Source of the DNA: Bacteroidota bacterium
Lineage (GTDB): Bacteria; Bacteroidota; Bacteroidia; Chitinophagales; Chitinophagaceae
DNA: 39,626 bases
Assembly (NCBI GenBank): GCA_018267545.1
Contig: JAFDYG010000470.1
Location: forward strand, 1-39,626
Reading direction: 5' to 3'
A program made the position numbers and the translations under genes. Below the pieces are notes generated by a model. The model ran no database searches, was not told the origin of the DNA, and worked only from the letters and a program-made list of their open reading frames with translations. Shown here piece after piece: positions 17,201 through 25,003 of the stretch. Every line of letters begins with the position of its first letter. Positions within the stretch are counted from its first letter, which is position 1.

Positions 17201-17868
17201 ATAGCGGAGCGGGAGCCGGGGCCGGCAAGTATACCTATAACTTCGGTTTCGACGCCCGTCACTACTACCCGATCTACCGCAACTTTATCTGGGCGGTAAG
17301 AGCGGCGGGTGACTTCTCCTGGGGTTCCAGGAAGATCATCTACTACCTGGGCGGTACGGATGGATGGCTGTTCCCGAAAGCGTATAGCAATCCGCAGCCT
17401 GCTCCGGACCAGAGCTATGCCTTCCAGTCGCTGGCCGTCAACCTGCGCGGTTTCCGTCAGAACATCGCCAATGGCAACAACGCCTTTGTCTTCAACAGTG
17501 AACTGCGTCTGCCGGTCTTTGCCACTTTATTCAACAAGCCCATCAATAATGCATTCCTGCGAAACTTCCAGCTGGTGCAATTCTTCGATTTAGGAACAGC
17601 CTGGAATGGCCGCTATGCGAAGCCAAAGCGTCCGCTGCAGACCTATCCCGACGATAACCAGCAGAACGATCCGAACGGTAATCCTTATTCGCCGTATCTG
17701 CAGGTGCTGATCAAGGCGGGTGGTATCGGACCGTTTGCCGGTGGTTATGGATTTGGCGCACGCAGCACTTTACTGGGCTACTTCCTGCGATTCGATGCGG
17801 GCTGGCAGATGAATACCTTCTTTGGAGGCAAGCCGGTTCTCAACGTATCAATGGGGGTTGACTTCTAA
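14287..17868 (+). CDS. Large envelope protein: gluzincin-like domain, TolB-like propeller and outer-membrane beta-barrel
   Basis: A 1193-residue secreted protein. A signal peptide spans residues 1-30 (cleavage after VQA). Residues 35-290 resemble the peptidase-MA/gluzincin domain: the DLPQWLTDGYIEYAGENW stretch is the usual P-x-W-x-x-E/D-G-x-A-x-Y segment. However, the place where HExxH is expected reads VRQGIARIL, so the zinc site appears lost. Residues of about 320-560 form a TolB/WD40-like propeller (repeated aspartate-rich DNKGTRLTC, SNRPSGRA blades). A low-complexity linker (about 690-720) leads to a roughly 350-residue barrel-like C-terminus that ends in phenylalanine (SMGVDF), the outer-membrane sorting signal. 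Codon use is strongly C-ending, suggesting high expression. Databases would call it TolB-like; the function is not known. Confidence 0.85.
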   Translation: MQFHQFRSKSQIFFGYLLLGLFFFSGSVQAQVNTVEFGKNRLQFKNFKWKYYQTQNFNSYFNEGGQELGKYVAQLAEKELPGIERFVEYGLQRRANIIIYNSYNDLEQSNIGLNLDWQTTGGITKLVNNKMVVYFNGDHNNLRIQVRQGIARILVENILFGDDLGEFATNQALLDLPQWLTDGYIEYAGENWNTNLDDKLKQAMLSGRYNNFYQFAFEQPNLAGHAFWYYLAEKYKKENVTYFLYLSRVYRNLNNASMRICKKKFKEVLKDFMQQEEEKYEKDIRGRRNFPKGTVSVTEDINEHKDFFHFSPNPVPKSQTYAVVEYNRGKYKVALHENYINTKVLLKSGVRSLQEQMGPHYPLLAWDNKGTRLTCIYWDRGKVKMFVYDVVRRYKPVVQDLPDFQQVQDFKYMLDNNTLIMSAVKNGQSDIFVYKIQEQTYRQITNDIYDDLDASFIAFPNKTGIIYSSNRPSGRAVTKDTVLPSNYHYNVFLVDNWNDAEGKQISQLTYLKYGNARYPMQYNTNHFTFVSDENGIANRYAGFFTTRRAGLDTVYKVGDELLHNPEPKELDSLLRAQNKNQPDTSYVFAITNDSSYIFPITNYQSGLTETKSAGDVGQITEVREEGNLKFLYKLKVDDAALQKRNINARMTDYRKKTVQENQVVTANVLRPVVRPDSARRQPTSDFFDSEFGRDTSRSGGRRPASAPTNAANPPTVRAGFETRDEGVLRKAKLFDYKLKFSVDNFSAGFNNDVLISKYQPYTGSLPINMSGQDAFSGMLKASIFDLFEDIRFTGAMRLPFFGSGSNPSPISSTQGSAFTPGNGSFFDGSGEWYARVDYLKHLFDYSLVYYRQTQTGNYQDTAFGVAAGYPFDAKSYTNLWQGIVKYPFDKVRSIRLSVGYRTDKVVLRPNLPFGFPPVNFLDSIALKSKPVAKQNYGLIHLEYVYDNTLLKATNIWNGLRYKVYMDFNNQLNSGAGAGAGKYTYNFGFDARHYYPIYRNFIWAVRAAGDFSWGSRKIIYYLGGTDGWLFPKAYSNPQPAPDQSYAFQSLAVNLRGFRQNIANGNNAFVFNSELRLPVFATLFNKPINNAFLRNFQLVQFFDLGTAWNGRYAKPKRPLQTYPDDNQQNDPNGNPYSPYLQVLIKAGGIGPFAGGYGFGARSTLLGYFLRFDAGWQMNTFFGGKPVLNVSMGVDF

Positions 17869-19166
17869 GCCCCGGCGAGATTTCCGTTCGCTTGCTGCGC
17901 ATACTGCTGCAATTTCTCATCTTTTACGAGAGGACCCATTCCGAAGAGGAGGATGAGGGTGCCTATGACCGCGCAAGCGCCAAAGCCAAAAAACAACGCA
18001 TTATAAGCGGTAGCGTAGCCGTGCGTTACAGAAACAGACTTCAGCGTCACACCCGACAAAGATTGAAAAATAGCACCACCGAGCCCATTGCCGATACAGG
18101 CAAGTCCCCATGCCGACGCCGCCGAAGATTTCGGCACCACGTCGGAAGGGAAGGCCAGGCAGTTGGCAGTATAGGAAGTGTACCCAAACCCGGCCAATCC
18201 AAATAAGACCAATGCAGCAATCGGCGAAGACGCAAAGAAAGGACCGGATAGCAGGGCCACAGCCATGATTCCGCCGGAGAGGCCGACGGCTATCTTCCGC
18301 GCCTTTGGAATCGGAGTTCCGCGGCGGATGATGTGTTGGGTAAAATAGCCGCCGACAATATTTCCCGCGTCTGCAATCAAAAACGGCAGGATGGCGTAAA
18401 AGCCGATCTTCTTGAGGTCCCAGTGGAAGACGTCGACGAGATAGCGCCCCAGCCAGAAGGTCACGAAATACCAGACGGGTTCGATAAAAACCTTTGCCAG
18501 CAGGAACGTGGAGACGAATCTTGTCTTTAATAATTTCAGCGGCGGGATGGATTTCTCGCGAACCTCGGGCGTGGCCGACTTCGGGGTAAAATAAATCAGG
18601 CGGAAGACGATCAGCCAGATATAGCCAAAGATGGCGAGGATAACAAAGGTGGACTGCCAGCCGTAGCGGATCCCCATAAAGGCTACGAGCGGCGGAACGA
18701 TGATCGCGCCAAGGGCGGAGCCGCTATTGAAAATGCCCGAAGCGGTGGATCGTTCGTGCGGCGGAAACCATTCGCTGGTCAGCTTGAGACCCGCGGGCCA
18801 GTTGCCGGCTTCGCCGATACCGAGAAAGAACCTGCAGAGGCCAAACTGCCACGGGGTCCTTGCGAACGCATGCACCAGCCCCGCTGTCGTCCAGAACGCC
18901 ATGCAAAGCATATAGCCGAGGCGCGCTCCCAGGCGGTCGATGAGGTAGCCCGAGAATACGTTGGAGATCATATAGGCGATGAAGAAGGCGGTACCGAGGT
19001 AGCCGAAGACGTCATCGGGGATTAGCTTACGCAGGGCTCCGTCCGCGCTGAGGTAGTTGAACGCCAGGCGGTGGACATAATTGAGTACGGTAGCAAGGAA
19101 GGCCAGGCTGACCATGGTCCAGCGCCAGCCGGAGTTTTGAGGAACTATATTACTTCTAAATTTCAT
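17865..19166 (-). CDS. MFS sugar-acid transporter, ACS family (hexuronate transporter-like)
   Basis: A 433-residue, 12-helix major facilitator. It has the anion:cation symporter (ACS) family features: an opening RW-x-x-x-L-F-x-x-x-x-NY pattern (WRWTMVSLAFLATVLNYVHR), DRLGARLGY after helix 2, and the GEAGNWPAGLKLTSEWFPP-type stretch in the fourth-fifth helix region. Characterised ACS members import hexuronates, galactonate or glucarate with protons. The ATG at 19164-19166 overlaps the stop of the upstream gene by one base, which decides the start over a TTG one codon earlier. It is the last gene of the sugar-acid operon; the 3' end overlaps the 1193-residue gene by four bases. Confidence 0.92.
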   Translation of the reverse strand: MKFRSNIVPQNSGWRWTMVSLAFLATVLNYVHRLAFNYLSADGALRKLIPDDVFGYLGTAFFIAYMISNVFSGYLIDRLGARLGYMLCMAFWTTAGLVHAFARTPWQFGLCRFFLGIGEAGNWPAGLKLTSEWFPPHERSTASGIFNSGSALGAIIVPPLVAFMGIRYGWQSTFVILAIFGYIWLIVFRLIYFTPKSATPEVREKSIPPLKLLKTRFVSTFLLAKVFIEPVWYFVTFWLGRYLVDVFHWDLKKIGFYAILPFLIADAGNIVGGYFTQHIIRRGTPIPKARKIAVGLSGGIMAVALLSGPFFASSPIAALVLFGLAGFGYTSYTANCLAFPSDVVPKSSAASAWGLACIGNGLGGAIFQSLSGVTLKSVSVTHGYATAYNALFFGFGACAVIGTLILLFGMGPLVKDEKLQQYAQQANGNLAGA

Positions 19167-20182
19167 CAAATTTCACGCACCCCAATCCACTCCTCCTTTC
19201 CTTCAGCGACTTTTAGAGGATTGCGCAGCGGGCGGCCCATTCCTTCCCAGGTGATCTCCATAATATCTCCGTTTTCCAGCCGCAGCTGACTGCCAAAGCT
19301 AAAGGCGTCGGCGCCGAAGAAGTGTACGTGCGCCTGGAGGGGAACGCGATGGATATCATATTTAAAATGATGGTACTCCAGGTTGGCGAGGCTGTGCGCC
19401 ATATTGGACTCGCCGGTGTTGATCGGCGAGGACCAAAACGTTTCCCCATTGCGTATGACCTTCACCGTTCCTCTGAGGCCGGCGAAGGATTCGTCGATGA
19501 CGAGCTCGGGTCCGATGGAGCAGGTACGGAGCTTGGAGGGAGCGAGATAGAGATAGTTCTTTTTCTCCATCACGTGATCGGAAAATTCGTTGGCCGTGGT
19601 GAAGCCGACGCGATACGGATTGCCCGCGGCATCCACCACATAAACACCCGCAATTTCCGGTTCCTCTCCGCCGTCATTGCCGTAGGTGGGAATTTCCAGC
19701 GGCTCGCCGTGGGCTCTGAGCAGATGGGCGGTGCCTTTATAAAACCATTCGGGTTGAGTGCCGATGGCGCCCTTTGCGGCGTTTCCTCCTTCGACACCCC
19801 ACTGGTACATGCGCATGCTATCCGTCGGAGGAGTAGTCATTGCCTGTGGAGCGCCCGCCTGGTGCATCATCTGGCGGTTGAGCGCGCTGTTCTTGTGGGT
19901 CAATCCCGTCCCGGAAACAATACAGGCGAAGGGATCGCCTGGATGATCGAAAGAAGGCAGGAGCTTCCACTCGCTTTCGCCTTTGTAAATAGGGTCGTAT
20001 TCTAATTTCTCCGGGGAGAGTCGTTCCTTGATGAGGTTTTTTAAAGCTGTCTTCTGGCGAATAGCTTCGAGGGCCAGCTCATAGATAGAAGTGGTGTTCT
20101 GCAATAAGGTCAACGAAGGTTCCTCTACAAGAGCCACCACACGGCGGCCCTGGGAATTTTTCAATTGGACGAGTCGTAACAT
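19166..20182 (-). CDS. Fumarylacetoacetate-hydrolase-family protein, AraD1/GguC-like
   Basis: A 338-residue protein of the AraD1/GguC branch of the FAH superfamily. The C-terminal half has the FAH-fold core with a metal-ligand E-x-E pattern (EEPEIAGVYV near 175), then GFTTANEFSDHVMEKKNYLYLAPSK-like segments, and the closing GD-x-x-x-I-x-x-x-GMG. FAH-family members hydrolyse or dehydrate 2-keto and 2,4-diketo acids. In this operon it would be expected to cleave the diketo acid made by the SDR enzyme, giving pyruvate and a hydroxy-acid; this is inference from context. Dehydration of a 2-keto-3-deoxy acid is the other possibility. Ten bases separate it from the SDR stop. Confidence 0.88.
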   Translation of the reverse strand: MLRLVQLKNSQGRRVVALVEEPSLTLLQNTTSIYELALEAIRQKTALKNLIKERLSPEKLEYDPIYKGESEWKLLPSFDHPGDPFACIVSGTGLTHKNSALNRQMMHQAGAPQAMTTPPTDSMRMYQWGVEGGNAAKGAIGTQPEWFYKGTAHLLRAHGEPLEIPTYGNDGGEEPEIAGVYVVDAAGNPYRVGFTTANEFSDHVMEKKNYLYLAPSKLRTCSIGPELVIDESFAGLRGTVKVIRNGETFWSSPINTGESNMAHSLANLEYHHFKYDIHRVPLQAHVHFFGADAFSFGSQLRLENGDIMEITWEGMGRPLRNPLKVAEGKEEWIGVREI

Positions 20183-20192
20183 GGGATAATAT

Positions 20193-20969
20193 TTATTGAG
20201 TGGTCCACCCGCCGTCGATGGAGAGGCAGGCTCCTGTGGTATAGCTGGATGCGGGGCTTGCGAGGTAAAGGGCGATTCCGCCGATCTCGTGCAGCTCGCC
20301 CCAGCGGCCCATGGGCACCTTGGAGATAAACGCCTGGTACTTTACCGGGTCCTGTAGAAGCGGAAGATTGAGATCGGTCGCAAAGGGTCCGGGCATGATC
20401 GCGTTGACCGTGATCTTTTCTTTTGCCAGCTCCATCGCCAGGGCGCGGGTCAGCTGTATGATGGCGCCCTTGCTGGTCGCATAGGGAGTGCGTTCGGGAA
20501 TGGCGACGATAGAAAGCATCGAACCGATATTGATGATGCGGCCGTAACCCTGGCTTTTCATGATGGGAGTTACCTCCCGGGACGCGAGCCAGGCCCCGGT
20601 GACGTTGACCTGCTGGACTTTGTTGAAGTCTTCGAGGGTCAGCTGTTCGATGGGCCCGCGGATATTGATACCGGCGGAATTGATCAGGATGTCTATGCGA
20701 CCAAAGGCCTTGACGGTCGCAGCAACCGCCTTTCGCACGCTTTCCTCCGAACATACATCACAAACGGTACTAAAGGTCTCCACCGACCAATCTCCCTTTA
20801 GCTCCCCTTCGGCTTCCTTGTTCTTCGCCTCATCCCGTGCTGCGATCGCGATGCTCGCGCCTGCTTCGGCGAGAGCGTGCGCCATCGAGAGACCAAGGCC
20901 GCGGTTGCCGCCCACAATCAGGGCGACCTGTCCTTTTAATTGAAAAAGAGAAAGTATGCTGGTAGCCAT
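20193..20969 (-). CDS. Short-chain dehydrogenase/reductase
   Basis: A 258-residue classical SDR. The nucleotide-binding motif near residue 19 reads VGGNRGLG (the usual TG replaced by GG). The NSAG motif is near residue 97, the catalytic serine in INIGSML near 148, and Y-x-x-x-K in YATSKGA near 162. The C-terminal SIDGGWTTQ is typical of gluconate 5-dehydrogenase-like SDRs. In context it should oxidise or reduce a keto-deoxy sugar acid. It is four bases downstream of the dehydratase gene. Confidence 0.92.
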   Translation of the reverse strand: MATSILSLFQLKGQVALIVGGNRGLGLSMAHALAEAGASIAIAARDEAKNKEAEGELKGDWSVETFSTVCDVCSEESVRKAVAATVKAFGRIDILINSAGINIRGPIEQLTLEDFNKVQQVNVTGAWLASREVTPIMKSQGYGRIINIGSMLSIVAIPERTPYATSKGAIIQLTRALAMELAKEKITVNAIMPGPFATDLNLPLLQDPVKYQAFISKVPMGRWGELHEIGGIALYLASPASSYTTGACLSIDGGWTTQ

Positions 20970-20973
20970 AATA

Positions 20974-22140
20974 CTATTCGATGATGGTGAAGTTTTCGGT
21001 GTTGGTCTTTAGGGTAAGGCCGACGCCGGGTTTGTTGTCGTCCAGCTGGAGCTTGCCGTTTTCGGCCACGGCCTCTCCGTCGAAGATATACCAAAACATT
21101 TCGTTCCCTACCTCGATTTCGGTTTGGGGGAAATATTCGGCCATCGGGGAAGCGAAGCTGCTCATCACCACGTGCAGGTTGTGCATCTGGCCGCCGTGCG
21201 GAATGATGTCGATCCCGTGAACCTGGGCCAGGGTGCAGATCTTCTGCGCTTCGGTAAAGCCGCCGACACGGTTGGTGTCGAACTGGAAGATGTCGAGGGC
21301 TTCGGCCTGGACGAGGTCGAAGAAGCCGTAGCGGGTGTATTCGTGTTCGCCGCCGGAAAGCGGTATATCGGTGTATTGCTTCAGCTTGGCGAAGCTATGG
21401 ATCTCGTCGGGGAGAAGCATCTCCTCGACCCATCTCAAATTATATGGTTCGAGCTCTTTCAGGAGCTGGCGGGAGTAGGAGAAGTTGAAGCCCATATAAC
21501 ATTCCAGCATGATCTCGATGTCGTCGCCAACGGTTTCGCGGACTACCCGGACCATTTCTACATTCTTCTTCATACCGGCCTTTCCTTCCGTGAGGGGGTA
21601 ACCGCAGCGGAGCTTCATGCCGGAAAAGCCCTGGGACTTGTAATAGGCGGCTTCGGCCTGGAGGCTGTCGAGGTCGCGGGTGTACAGGCGGGAGTAATAC
21701 GTGTCGATCTTTTCTTTCGTCCGGCCGCCGAGGAGCTTGAAAACAGGCACACCCAGGGCCAGCCCCTTGATGTCCCAGATCGCGATGTCCAGCGCGCTTA
21801 TCGCTGCAAGCACCGCTCCTTTCCTCCCGAAAGCCACCGAGCTGCGGTACATCTTCTCATATAAATACTCGCTATTCAACGGGTCTTCACCAATAAGCAA
21901 ACCGGCAAGCTTCGTATCGATGATCTGTTTGCAAACATCCGGGCAAAGTCCGGCGTTGCCCAAGCCCACATGACCATTGTCGGTCTCTACCTCGACGACC
22001 AGCCAGCTGAAGAAGCGGTAAGCGGCCTGGGAGTCTTTTTGAAAAGGGAGAAGGCTGACGGGGGTAGCAAAAATGGTATCGGCGGTTTTGACCGGGCCGG
22101 TCCATTTGTAAAGTTTTGCGCGGACTGCTGTTATTTTCAT
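20974..22140 (-). CDS. Enolase-superfamily sugar-acid dehydratase, L-rhamnonate-dehydratase-like
   Basis: A 388-residue member of the mandelate racemase subgroup of the enolase superfamily. Active-site elements are in order: K-x-R in MKLRCG near 175, then metal ligands E (MLECYMG), E (WVEEMLLP) and E (SGGEHEY), and the C-terminal H in IIPHGGQMHNLH. The pattern of neighbouring residues (VEEM-LP, SGGEH, PHG) looks most like L-rhamnonate dehydratase, but substrate assignment in this superfamily is unsafe without a tree. It would convert an aldonate to its 2-keto-3-deoxy acid. It is the first gene of the operon; no sugar dehydrogenase or lactonase accompanies it, consistent with uptake of a ready-made acid. 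Confidence 0.88.
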   Translation of the reverse strand: MKITAVRAKLYKWTGPVKTADTIFATPVSLLPFQKDSQAAYRFFSWLVVEVETDNGHVGLGNAGLCPDVCKQIIDTKLAGLLIGEDPLNSEYLYEKMYRSSVAFGRKGAVLAAISALDIAIWDIKGLALGVPVFKLLGGRTKEKIDTYYSRLYTRDLDSLQAEAAYYKSQGFSGMKLRCGYPLTEGKAGMKKNVEMVRVVRETVGDDIEIMLECYMGFNFSYSRQLLKELEPYNLRWVEEMLLPDEIHSFAKLKQYTDIPLSGGEHEYTRYGFFDLVQAEALDIFQFDTNRVGGFTEAQKICTLAQVHGIDIIPHGGQMHNLHVVMSSFASPMAEYFPQTEIEVGNEMFWYIFDGEAVAENGKLQLDDNKPGVGLTLKTNTENFTIIE

Positions 22141-22304
22141 GTTTTGTCGCCGCGGCGTATATGGGCGCCGGCAAGCCGGACGAATTTAATATTCAATAAG
22201 GTGGATTGGGAGCAAAATTTTAACTTTTTTTGGACGGGAATTAACTGGGGACGCAAGGGGCGCGCGGGGCGTGATTCGGAAGGGCACGGCTGGGGTCACT
22301 AAGT

Positions 22305-22335
22305 AAAAAAAAAGCCGGCAAGAATCCTTGCCGGC
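22305..22335 (-). terminator. Intrinsic terminator of the DUF892 gene
   Basis: On the minus strand the arms GCCGGCAAG and CTTGCCGGC, with a four-base loop, are followed by nine T. It lies 20 bases after the stop codon of the ferritin-like gene at 22355. Confidence 0.92.
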
Positions 22336-22354
22336 CTTCGCATCAATCGCACGA

Positions 22355-22882
22355 TTAGTCTTCGCTCACTTCTTCTTTTGCTTGAACATTAATACCGCTT
22401 TCTGCGATACGAGTCAGCAGAACATCCGCTTTCTTTTCCTCCGCCAGCGTCACCCCCAATAACTCTGCAGCGTCCACATATCCCAGGGTTCGGGCCAGCT
22501 GCACCAGACCGCCGTATGTAGCGATCTCGTAGTGCTCGGCTTTCTGTCCGGCGAAGATAAGACCCACGTCACGTTGAGCCGTGTTCTCTTCGGTCTCATC
22601 GATGATCTCCTCCCCTTCGTCTACTATACCGGCAATCGCATGGCATTTTTTTGCCTCGGCGGGTACATTCATCATATCGAAGACCTTTTCCAGTCTCGAC
22701 ACATGGTTTTTCGTCTCTTGTAAATGACCATTGAAAGCTTGTTTTAGTTCGCTCGAATGGGCGGCTTCTTCCATTTTTGGCAAGGTCTTAACAAGCTTTT
22801 GCTCGGCCCAATATATATCTTGAAGCTGCTCTATAAAGAATTCCTGCAGCTTTGAATTCGTATTTATTTCTGTCGTTTGCAT
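22355..22882 (-). CDS. DUF892 ferritin-like protein (YciE/YciF family)
   Basis: A 175-residue all-helical protein that begins like DUF892 proteins (LQEFFIEQLQDIYWAEQKLVKTLPKM). The carboxylate/histidine ligands of a di-iron ferritin-like bundle are seen in AEQKL, KNHVSRLE, and AEHYEIATYG-type segments. YciE/F proteins are linked to stress response in enterobacteria, but the reaction is unknown. The tail is acidic (EEVSED). It is a single-gene unit with its own terminator. Confidence 0.92.
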   Translation of the reverse strand: MQTTEINTNSKLQEFFIEQLQDIYWAEQKLVKTLPKMEEAAHSSELKQAFNGHLQETKNHVSRLEKVFDMMNVPAEAKKCHAIAGIVDEGEEIIDETEENTAQRDVGLIFAGQKAEHYEIATYGGLVQLARTLGYVDAAELLGVTLAEEKKADVLLTRIAESGINVQAKEEVSED

Positions 22883-22934
22883 GATCGCTCATTTTGGATA
22901 ATGCTGAAATTCCTGTGCCAGGGGTGGAAATAAG

Positions 22935-22962
22935 CCGGCCGCACGCGGTGGCGTGCGGCCGG
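22935..22962. terminator. Strong GC hairpin between creD and the DUF892 gene
   Basis: A perfect 12-base-pair stem (CCGGCCGCACGC with GCGTGCGGCCGG) with a GGTG loop, 31 bases after the creD stop on the minus strand. There is no T-tract, so it may be a factor-dependent terminator, an RNA-stabilising 3' end or a repeat element. Confidence 0.5.
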
Positions 22963-22992
22963 TGTGGATGTGTGGATGAGATGCCCCAAAAA

Positions 22993-24309
22993 CTAACTAT
23001 TCCATTTTATTTTCCGGGAGAAATACATCACAACTGCCAGGGTCAGGAAGATTCCAATACTGCCCATGAGCAGCGCATAATCTTGCAGCTGGATCAGAGT
23101 GAACACGAAACCATACTGAACGGCGAGCAGGAAGATAATAAACATAGACATCTTCGATGAGCGGAGCATGCTGCCGACGTACCAGCCGATGAGTCCGATG
23201 GTAGCCGCTGCGGCCAAACCATATGCGGTATTGAACCCAAGATATTCTGAAAGCGACAGCAATAAAGTATAGAAGATACAAAGCGCAAAGCCCACCAGCA
23301 GGTACTGCAGCGAATGGATCGGACGGCTGTAGATCCATTCGATCAGGAAGAAGGCCGTGAACGTCAGGATGATGATCAGGATGGCGTACTTGACGCTGCG
23401 CGTGGTTTGCTGATAAGCGTCGACGGGGACAATCAGGTCAACGCCAAAGGCGGAGCTCTCCAGGTTATACGTATCCTCTTTCCATTGCTGGGGATATTTG
23501 CGATTCAGCGCCAGTACCTTCCAGTTGGCGTCGAAGCCGCTGTCCTTTATGGAACGGAGGTCGGGGAGCACGCTGCCGGTGAAGCTGGGATTGGACCAGG
23601 AGGAAGAGGCTTCGACCTTGGTCTCGCGGCCGATGGGGACGAAGAGAAGGTTGCCGGTCCCTTTCAGGCTGACGGTTGCCGAAAACTCGACGGGGTTGTT
23701 GCCGGCCAGGTACCAGCCGGGAAGGGCGGCGCTGAGGGCAGACCTGAATTGGTCCGTGGGTCGCTTGGCCGGGATCAGCTCCAGCTTGCTGCTTGCCGCG
23801 GCGCCCTTCAGCTCCAGAAACACTTCTTCCTTCAGGCCCTGGATGTCTCCGACGTTGAAAAACACGGCGGCTTCATTCCAGAGGAGGTTCGCGTCGGGGA
23901 TACCAAGCTCGCTGATGGCCAGGCTGTCGAAGGACCCGTTCACCTGCAGCTCGGTCGTATATACGACGACCTGGTAGATGCCGCGGTATCTTCTTTCGGG
24001 GACGATTTTGGATTTGATGTTCAGCTTACCGGGGAGGAAGTACGCCCATCTTCGAACCGAATGAGTGTTATTATTTTCCGTGACAAAGTCGGTGTAAGGA
24101 ATGCCGATGACGGGACCGGTCACGGTTTGGGAGCCGGCCCAGCGGGAGCTGATTTCCTTTAAGGCTTCCTCCTGTCTTTCCTTGCGTTCCGAGACCAGGG
24201 CCTGGATGAATAGAGTAGGGATTAGGAGCAATAGGCTCAGGATTCCGATCAGGAAACTCTTGAGGATGATTTTGTTTTTGTTCCAGAAGTTGCTAATTAA
24301 ATTTTCCAT
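22993..24309 (-). CDS. creD: Cell envelope integrity protein CreD
   Basis: A 438-residue inner-membrane protein with an N-terminal helix (residues 15-37) and the CreD-type stretch VSERKERQEEALKEISSRWAG, TVTGPVIGIPY. A periplasmic domain of about 260 residues follows, then five to six C-terminal helices (315-435), with the family motif RSVKYAILIIILTFTAFFLIEW. In Gammaproteobacteria CreD is controlled by the CreBC two-component system; in Bacteroidota it is commonly linked with small winged-helix regulators instead, as here. The exact job is unknown (envelope stress and colicin tolerance phenotypes). It is the last gene of the unit starting at 25774. Confidence 0.94.
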   Translation of the reverse strand: MENLISNFWNKNKIILKSFLIGILSLLLLIPTLFIQALVSERKERQEEALKEISSRWAGSQTVTGPVIGIPYTDFVTENNNTHSVRRWAYFLPGKLNIKSKIVPERRYRGIYQVVVYTTELQVNGSFDSLAISELGIPDANLLWNEAAVFFNVGDIQGLKEEVFLELKGAAASSKLELIPAKRPTDQFRSALSAALPGWYLAGNNPVEFSATVSLKGTGNLLFVPIGRETKVEASSSWSNPSFTGSVLPDLRSIKDSGFDANWKVLALNRKYPQQWKEDTYNLESSAFGVDLIVPVDAYQQTTRSVKYAILIIILTFTAFFLIEWIYSRPIHSLQYLLVGFALCIFYTLLLSLSEYLGFNTAYGLAAAATIGLIGWYVGSMLRSSKMSMFIIFLLAVQYGFVFTLIQLQDYALLMGSIGIFLTLAVVMYFSRKIKWNS

Positions 24310-24319
24310 GGTTTATGTT

Positions 24320-25003
24320 TTAGGCTAACGCCTTGCTGCCACCGCGAAGCATGCGATAGATCAGGGTTAGGAGAATAGAGAAGCAGAGTATCATTCCCCA
24401 GGCATACTGATTACGAAAAGGGTGCACGATCATCATGAGAATGTCCTTGATCAGTTCCAGGGGGTCGGAGATAATATCCCAGCTATTGTAGCGGGGGTAT
24501 CTTCCCAGGTAGACGCCGAGGGCATTCAGCGCCATGATGGGATAAATAAAGAGCCATCCTTTGAGAAAGGAGGCCTGGCGCAGGAACAATCTTTCCATCT
24601 GCCGGACGGAAAGCACTCCGAGCAGCAGGCCGTTCCAGGCGAAGGACAAGATCAGCACGAGGTCGAACCACTGCGGCACCTGGTTGTGACGATAGCCGTC
24701 GGTCAGGTGATACAGGTCGGTCAGGATATAAAAGGCATTGGGGATAAAGAGCAGCCAGGTCAGCGAGAGGAGCACCAGCAACAGCTGTGCGCCCCGGCTC
24801 CTGGTACCCGGCTGCGTGTACCTGGAGACCAGCCAGGTGGACAAGGCATAGGGAACATAGGCTAAAAAGAGGTTCCAGATCATGAAGATAAAGGTAAGTC
24901 TACCAGTATGGGCTATACGAACAACAACCAGCATGCAGCTAAACAGCATGGAAGAGGTAAGCAGCCGGTCCATTTCGGTCCGGAGGAAGAATATCTTTTT
25001 CAT
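24320..25003 (-). CDS. DUF1361 membrane protein
   Basis: A 227-residue protein with six or so helices and the DUF1361 hallmarks: FMIWNLFLAYVPYALS near residue 40, FIPNAFYILTDLYHL near 90 and WDLVLI/SWDIISDP-like segments further on. The function is unknown. It overlaps dgkA by four bases (ATGA) and precedes creD by ten bases, so it is translated from the same message. Confidence 0.9.
   Translation of the reverse strand: MKKIFFLRTEMDRLLTSSMLFSCMLVVVRIAHTGRLTFIFMIWNLFLAYVPYALSTWLVSRYTQPGTRSRGAQLLLVLLSLTWLLFIPNAFYILTDLYHLTDGYRHNQVPQWFDLVLILSFAWNGLLLGVLSVRQMERLFLRQASFLKGWLFIYPIMALNALGVYLGRYPRYNSWDIISDPLELIKDILMMIVHPFRNQYAWGMILCFSILLTLIYRMLRGGSKALA

Noticed and set aside
15319-17262. Long open frame (647 codons) on the minus strand inside the 1193-residue gene
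   Set aside because: It mirrors the strong C-ending codon bias of the real gene on the other strand; the translation has no recognisable domain, whereas the plus-strand protein has a signal peptide, propeller and barrel.
19322-22302. Several plus-strand open frames in the sugar-acid operon (for example 19322-20005 and 21124-21864)
   Set aside because: They lie antisense to clearly identified enzyme genes with intact catalytic motifs, and match no family.
23314-24162. Plus-strand open frame of 282 codons
   Set aside because: Antisense to creD, with no family match.
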